From NCBI GenBank assembly GCA_036394075.1, contig DASWFT010000256.1, positions 1 to 26,618 of the forward strand: a stretch of 26,618 bases of DNA, in the 5' to 3' direction. Numbering within the stretch: the first letter of the stretch is position 1; every line of letters begins with the position of its first letter. Shown here piece after piece: positions 22,950-26,618 of the stretch. A program made the position numbers and the translations under genes. The stretch comes from JAWWPY01 sp036394075. Lineage in GTDB: Bacteria; Actinomycetota; Actinomycetes; Streptosporangiales; Streptosporangiaceae. Below the pieces are notes generated by a model, which had not been told where the DNA came from, did no database searches, and worked only from the letters and a program-made list of their open reading frames with translations.

Positions 22950-24341
22950 GTGACAAGCCAGCGACAGCCCTCGGGCGAACTCACCATTGGCGTCATCGGC
23001 CCGCACGACCTGGTCGAGCGGGTCATGCTCTCAGGCGCGGCCGCGGCGGGAACGCACGGCATAGGGTCCGCGCAGGCCATCCCGGGCCTGTGGCCGGGCC
23101 CGGCGGCAGGCGGGACCGGGCTGGCCAGGCGGCTGATCGCCGCGGCGTACCGCAGCGAGCAGGAGGCCGCCGACAAGGTCCTCCGGCTCGGGACGACCGT
23201 CGACGCCTGCCTGTTCGCCAACCAGGTGCCCTACGAGTACGCGCGCCGGGCGGGGGTCCTGCGCGGTCCCGCGACCTATGTGCCGCTCAGCGGCAGCGCC
23301 CTGTACGCCGCCCTGCTGCGCGCCACCAGGGACGGCGGTCATGACCTCAGCCGGGTCAGCGTCGACGTGCTGAGCCGCATCGACGTCGAGGACGCGTTCG
23401 GTGAGCTTGGCGTCGCCACCGCGAACGTGCACGTGCGTGAGGATGCCGCGAGCGCGGCCACCCTGGCCGCCTTCCACGAGCGGCTCTGGCGCCGGGAAGA
23501 GATCTCGGCCGCGTTCACCTGCCTTGATTCGGTCGCCCAGCGGCTGTCGGCGGCCGGGATCCCGGTGCTCACCGTGCGGCCCACCGGCAGCGCGATCCGG
23601 TCCGCGCTGCGCACCGCGACCCTGCTCGGCGCGCATCGCAGGCTGGAGGAGGCACAGCTCGCGATGGCCGTCGTGGAGGTGCCCACGCTCCGCGACACGG
23701 CACGCCGGTCGGCGCCGCGCCCATCACGGGAGGAACTGCGGCTCACCGTGCACAGGTTCCTGGTGCAGGAGGCGCAGCGGATGCACGCTTCGGTCAGCCC
23801 GTTGGGTGATCACAGCTTCCTCATCACCGCCACCCGCGGATCGCTGGCCGCGGCCACCGACGGATTCCGCGTGCCGCCCTTCACCGAGCGCGCCCGCAGC
23901 GAACTGGGCATCGCGGTCGAAGTGGGAGTCGGCATGGGCCGGACCGCTCAGGACGCCGAGGCGCATGCGCACGCGGCGCTGTCCCGCTCACATACCGGAC
24001 CGGGCACCCGCGGATTCGCGCTGGACCGCGAGGGGCACGCCCTGGTGCCCGCGCCACGCCATCCGGCCGCGGCTGCGCCCGCCAACCGGCCACGTGGCCT
24101 GGAGACGCTGGCCCGGCTAGCGGACAAGCTGGCGGCGGCGGAAGGCGCGCTGGTCGTGGACGCGGAGACGGCGGGCCGCCTGCTCGGCGTCACGCCGCGG
24201 ACGGCCAGGCGACTGCTGCACAGCCTGGTCGAGGACGGGCTGGCGTGGCCGCTGCCGCCGAGCCGGACACCGCAGCCGGGACGGCCGCGCCAGTTCTACC
24301 GGCTGGTCACCGAGAAGCTGGAACGCCGCGCCGCCCGTTGA
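22950..24341 (+). CDS. Putative transcriptional regulator: ligand-sensor-like region, GGDEF-like middle, C-terminal winged helix
   Basis: I do not recognise a named family. The 463-residue protein starts at a GTG with GGGGTGA about 7 nt upstream. Residues about 10-235 look like an alpha/beta sensor: it opens ELTIGVIGPHDLVERVML and continues through VDACLFANQVPYEYARRAG, ISAAFTCLDSVAQRLSAAGIPVLTVRPTGSAIRSAL. Residues about 260-350 (LRLTVHRFLVQEAQRMHASVSPLGDHSFLITATRG, then GIAVEVGVGMGRTAQDAEAHAHAAL) resemble a degenerate GGDEF or nucleotidyl-cyclase-like fold, but no GGDEF signature is visible. Residues about 395-460 (AETAGRLLGVTPRTARRLLHSLVEDGLA, then GRPRQFYRLV) form a convincing winged helix-turn-helix. 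There is no membrane segment, so a cytoplasmic ligand-responsive regulator is inferred. Target and ligand are unknown. It converges on the aminotransferase gene with a 30-bp gap. Confidence 0.75.
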   Translation: MTSQRQPSGELTIGVIGPHDLVERVMLSGAAAAGTHGIGSAQAIPGLWPGPAAGGTGLARRLIAAAYRSEQEAADKVLRLGTTVDACLFANQVPYEYARRAGVLRGPATYVPLSGSALYAALLRATRDGGHDLSRVSVDVLSRIDVEDAFGELGVATANVHVREDAASAATLAAFHERLWRREEISAAFTCLDSVAQRLSAAGIPVLTVRPTGSAIRSALRTATLLGAHRRLEEAQLAMAVVEVPTLRDTARRSAPRPSREELRLTVHRFLVQEAQRMHASVSPLGDHSFLITATRGSLAAATDGFRVPPFTERARSELGIAVEVGVGMGRTAQDAEAHAHAALSRSHTGPGTRGFALDREGHALVPAPRHPAAAAPANRPRGLETLARLADKLAAAEGALVVDAETAGRLLGVTPRTARRLLHSLVEDGLAWPLPPSRTPQPGRPRQFYRLVTEKLERRAAR

Positions 24342-24371
24342 AGCACGGCATGCGAGCGCTCCTGAGCTCCG

Positions 24372-25448
24372 TCAGTGGCGGCGCGGGTACGCGTGCGCGA
24401 CTTCGAGGAACGTGTCGTTCTCGTCGTGGTCACCGATCGAGACGCGGGCGCCCTCGGCGGCGAAGGGCCGCACGCTGACCCCGACTCGCTCGCAGGCCAT
24501 AGCGAAGTCCAGGGTGTCCTCGGCGAGACGCAGCCAGACGAAGTTGGCCTCGGTCGGCGGCACGGTCCAGCCCTGGGCGAGCAGTTCATCGCGGACCCGG
24601 GCCCGCTCCTTGACCACCACCGCGACCCGCTCAAGCAACTCGCCCTCGGCGTCGAGCGAGGCGACCGCCGCCGCCTGCGCAATGCCGTTCACCGTAAACG
24701 GCAGCATCGTCTTGCGGACCGCCCCGGCCACGGCCGGGTGCGCCACCATGAAGCCGACCCGCAATCCGGCCAGGCCGTACGCCTTCGAGAAGGTACGCAG
24801 CACGGCCACGTTCGGCCGGTCACGGTAGAGGTCGATCCCGTCCGGCACGTCCGGATCGCGCACGTACTCCGCGTAGGCCTCGTCCAGCACCACCAGGCAG
24901 TCAGCGGGAACCTGGTCCACGAACTCCGTCAGCCCGGCTGTGTGGACCACGGTTCCAGTCGGGTTGTTGGGGTTGCACACGAAGACCACCCGCGTCCGCG
25001 GGGTGATCGCCTGGGCCATTGCGTTCAGGTCATGCGTTTCGTTATGGAGCGGAACGCGAACCGACGTCGCCGCGGACAGATCGACCAGGGTCGGGTAGGC
25101 CTCGAACGACCGCCACGCGTAAACCACCTCAGCACCCGGCTCGCCCACCGCCTCCAGCAGTTGCTGGGTGACGCCGACCGAACCACAACCGACCGCGATG
25201 TGCTCCTGCGGGACGGCGAAGCGGTGCGCGATCGCCTCGGTCAGGCCGGCCGCGCCGTTGTCGGGGTACCGGTTGACGTCGCGGACGGCCTCGGCGATGG
25301 CCTTGGCCACCGACGGCAGCGGGCCGAACGGGGATTCGTTGGACGACAGCTTGACGGACCTGCCGCCCGGCCCGGACACTCGCCGGCCCGGCTGATACGG
25401 GGCGAACTGATCCAGGACAGGGCGGAAGCGGGGCGATCCTCCGGACAC
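24372..25448 (-). CDS. pat: PLP-dependent aminotransferase, HisC/Pat type
   Basis: The 358-residue class I/II fold enzyme transfers an amino group between glutamate and either imidazole-acetol phosphate (HisC) or aromatic 2-oxo acids (Pat). The GTG at 25448 has AGGAGG about 8 nt upstream. Key parts are KLSSNESPFGPLP, NRYPDNG, the cofactor loop VGCGSVGVTQQLL, VVYAWRSFEAYP, CNPNNPTGT, LDEAYAEYV, the PLP lysine in RTFSKAYGLAGLRVG, and ANFVWL. VGCGSV and WRSFE match the actinobacterial HisC2/Pat subgroup (M. tuberculosis Rv3772, as I recall it) better than the histidine-operon enzyme. No his genes are adjacent, which supports Pat, but the preferred substrate cannot be decided from sequence. It is divergent from blaI. 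Confidence 0.88.
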   Translation of the reverse strand: MSGGSPRFRPVLDQFAPYQPGRRVSGPGGRSVKLSSNESPFGPLPSVAKAIAEAVRDVNRYPDNGAAGLTEAIAHRFAVPQEHIAVGCGSVGVTQQLLEAVGEPGAEVVYAWRSFEAYPTLVDLSAATSVRVPLHNETHDLNAMAQAITPRTRVVFVCNPNNPTGTVVHTAGLTEFVDQVPADCLVVLDEAYAEYVRDPDVPDGIDLYRDRPNVAVLRTFSKAYGLAGLRVGFMVAHPAVAGAVRKTMLPFTVNGIAQAAAVASLDAEGELLERVAVVVKERARVRDELLAQGWTVPPTEANFVWLRLAEDTLDFAMACERVGVSVRPFAAEGARVSIGDHDENDTFLEVAHAYPRRH

Positions 25449-25487
25449 CGGTGTCCTCCTGTCTTACTCGCCAGTGGTAGGCGTTAG

Positions 25488-25493
25488 TAGAGT
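25488..25493 (+). promoter_or_regulatory. -10 box of blaI-like gene, probable leaderless promoter
   Basis: TAGAGT fits TANNNT and lies 6 nt before the GTG at 25500 with no ribosome binding site between. An imperfect dyad overlaps it: TACTCGCC (25465-25472) and GGCGTTAGTA (25480-25489) face each other across 7 nt, a possible operator for the repressor encoded just downstream. Confidence 0.5.
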
Positions 25494-25499
25494 GACGGC

Positions 25500-25865
25500 G
25501 TGAACCGACTCGGCGATCTGGAACGCGCGATTATGGACGTGCTCTGGGAGAGTCAGGCCCCGCTCACCGTCCGCCAGGTAGGCGGCCGCCTGACCGACCG
25601 GGACCTGGCCCACACTACCGTGATGACGGTCCTCGACCGGCTGGCCAAGAAGGGGTTCGCCCGGCGCGAGCGGGACGGCCGCGCCTGGCTGTACCGTGCG
25701 GCGGCGAGCCGGGAAGCGTATGTCACGGAACTTATGCTGAACGCGCTCGACCAGACTGGCGACAGGTCGGCCGCCCTGGCCAGTTTCGCGCGCCGGGTGA
25801 CGGACACCGAGGCATGGGTACTGCGCCGGGCCCTGGAGGCGGGCGGAGAGGGTCACGGGAGCTGA
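25500..25865 (+). CDS. BlaI/MecI family transcriptional repressor
   Basis: The 121-residue protein is full length for the family. The winged helix covers about 1-75: LGDLERAIMDVLWESQAPLTVRQV, then HTTVMTVLDRLAKKGFARRERDGRAWLYRAA. The C-terminal half (about 80-115) is the dimerisation helix region. In beta-lactam systems a BlaR1 sensor leads to cleavage of BlaI, which derepresses resistance genes. In actinobacteria BlaI-M56 pairs are common and often control respiratory, ATP-synthase or stress genes (the M. tuberculosis BlaI/BlaR pair), so beta-lactam resistance should not be assumed; no beta-lactamase gene is in view. It is followed after 6 nt by the M56 peptidase gene. Confidence 0.93.
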   Translation: MNRLGDLERAIMDVLWESQAPLTVRQVGGRLTDRDLAHTTVMTVLDRLAKKGFARRERDGRAWLYRAAASREAYVTELMLNALDQTGDRSAALASFARRVTDTEAWVLRRALEAGGEGHGS

Positions 25866-25871
25866 CACCGC

Positions 25872-26618
25872 GTGCTATCGCCCGTCCTGGTTCTCGCGTC
25901 CTTCGCGGTCGGCATCATTCCTGCCGCCGCGGGGCTCGCGGCTGCGGGCTGGCCGTGCCGGTCCCCCGCCGCGGCCATCCTGCTGTGGCAGGCACTCGGC
26001 CTCGGCTGGGGCCTCGCCGCGGTCGGCGCCCTGGCCGGGCTGGGCGCCGCTCCGGGGGGGTTCGGCGTGGCGGGTGGTGCCCTCGCAATGGCCGCCAGTG
26101 CCGCCCGGGACGTAGCGTCTGGCGCGGCGCCGCCGGACCTCATCGCGGCGCTGCGGCTGCTCTGCCTGGCGGCGGGGACCGGGCTGCTGTTCTTGCTCTG
26201 CTGGGTCCTGCTGGCCGCGTCCGCAGCGGTGCTGCGGGCCAGGCGGCGCCAGCGGATGCTGCTCAGCCTCCTGGCGCACGGGGATCCCAAGGTGCCGGGG
26301 GCACTCGTGATCGACTACCCGGCGGCGGCCGCGTACTGCGTCCCCGGGCTGCGTTCCCGGATCGTGATCAGCGCTGGCGCGCTCGCCCTGCTCGATCAGG
26401 CCGAGCTCGCCGCGGTGCTCGCGCATGAACGGGCTCACCTGCGGGAACGACACGATCTTGTGCTGCTGCCGTTTACCGCCCTGCGCCGGGCCTTCCCCCG
26501 GTCCGCCTCGGCTCGCCGGGCGCATGCCGCGGTCGCCTTGCTGGTCGAGATGCTCGCCGACGATCACGCGCTCAAGCAGCGCCCCGCCCGGGAGCTTGTC
26601 ACCGCCCTGATCCGGGTC
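25872..26618 (+). CDS. M56 family membrane metallopeptidase (BlaR1/MecR1-like), cut by window edge
   Basis: The frame is open from the GTG at 25872 to the window end, giving 249 residues. Residues 1-65 contain two hydrophobic helices (LVLASFAVGIIPAAAGLAAAG; ILLWQALGLGWGLAAVGALAGLG) and another lies near 95-120 (LLCLAAGTGLLFLLCWVLLAA). The cytoplasmic M56 domain follows: AYCVPGLRSRIVISAGALALLDQAELAAVLAHERAHLRERHD, with zinc-binding HERAH and then EMLADDHAL supplying the third-ligand region. Such proteins act as membrane signal transducers that lead to cleavage of the partner BlaI repressor. The C-terminus, including any sensor domain, is outside the window; short actinobacterial versions lack a penicillin-binding sensor. 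GGGAG lies about 11 nt upstream. Confidence 0.88.
   Translation, partial: MLSPVLVLASFAVGIIPAAAGLAAAGWPCRSPAAAILLWQALGLGWGLAAVGALAGLGAAPGGFGVAGGALAMAASAARDVASGAAPPDLIAALRLLCLAAGTGLLFLLCWVLLAASAAVLRARRRQRMLLSLLAHGDPKVPGALVIDYPAAAAYCVPGLRSRIVISAGALALLDQAELAAVLAHERAHLRERHDLVLLPFTALRRAFPRSASARRAHAAVALLVEMLADDHALKQRPARELVTALIRV

Noticed and set aside
25500..26618. Beta-lactam resistance locus
   Set aside because: BlaI and M56 proteins alone do not indicate resistance in actinobacteria; no beta-lactamase or penicillin-binding protein gene is in the window.

Overview
The window is chromosomal DNA from a high-GC actinobacterium. The evidence is very strong GC bias at third codon positions, frequent GTG starts, HAIR-type heat-shock operators, an HspR repressor, and genes whose closest relatives I recall are from Mycobacterium and Streptomyces. 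The gene content partly matches the M. tuberculosis Rv0338c-Rv0384c region (Fe-S reductase, dnaK-grpE-dnaJ-hspR, purA, DUF3151, fba, DedA, pyrE, clpB) and the Rv0772-Rv0780 purD/purB/purC region, recalled from memory and not searched. I cannot place it below class level; a Streptosporangiales- or Trebonia-like lineage is only a guess. Almost all of it is core genome. No insertion sequences, phage genes, CRISPR arrays, rRNA or tRNA genes were seen.

Layout. 1-237 (-): N-terminus of a heterodisulfide-reductase-like Fe-S protein. 238-747: spacer carrying two HspR operators (HAIR). 748-8011 (+): chaperone operon dnaK-grpE-dnaJ-hspR-clpB, a complete disaggregase set with its own repressor. 7978-10536 (-): a TPR-like protein and a NYN-domain putative ribonuclease with a long disordered tail. 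10690-11712 (+): NAD-dependent epimerase-like protein. 11700-11946: striking array of nineteen 13-bp units. 11971-12507 (+): pyrE. 12477-13127 (-): DedA membrane protein. 13403-14884 (+): fba and a DUF3151 gene. 15069-21173 (+): purA, purD, an LtrA-family membrane gene, purB and purC. 21394-22677 (+): MurA-family enolpyruvyl transferase. 22950-24341 (+): an unfamiliar putative regulator with a C-terminal winged helix. 24372-25448 (-): HisC/Pat-type aminotransferase. 25500 to the end (+): BlaI/MecI repressor and the start of an M56 (BlaR1-like) membrane metallopeptidase.

How the genes work together. The first third is a stress-protein module: HspR with DnaK should repress the whole operon through the two HAIR sites. 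The middle and right parts are nucleotide metabolism (pyrE, purA, purD, purB, purC) with single central-carbon, cell-wall and amino-acid genes between them. Three genes (pyrE, purD, blaI) have a TANNNT -10 box 6-8 nt before a GTG and no Shine-Dalgarno sequence, which is the signature of leaderless transcripts.

The most unusual property is a high density of short tandem repeats (9, 13, 15 and 23 bp, plus a 30-bp direct repeat). Several lie at or across the 3' ends and stop codons of genes, and others make in-frame low-complexity tails in GrpE, the TPR protein and the NYN protein. The 13-bp array before pyrE and the 22950-24341 regulator with its dyad-rich leader are the best candidates for something not yet described.
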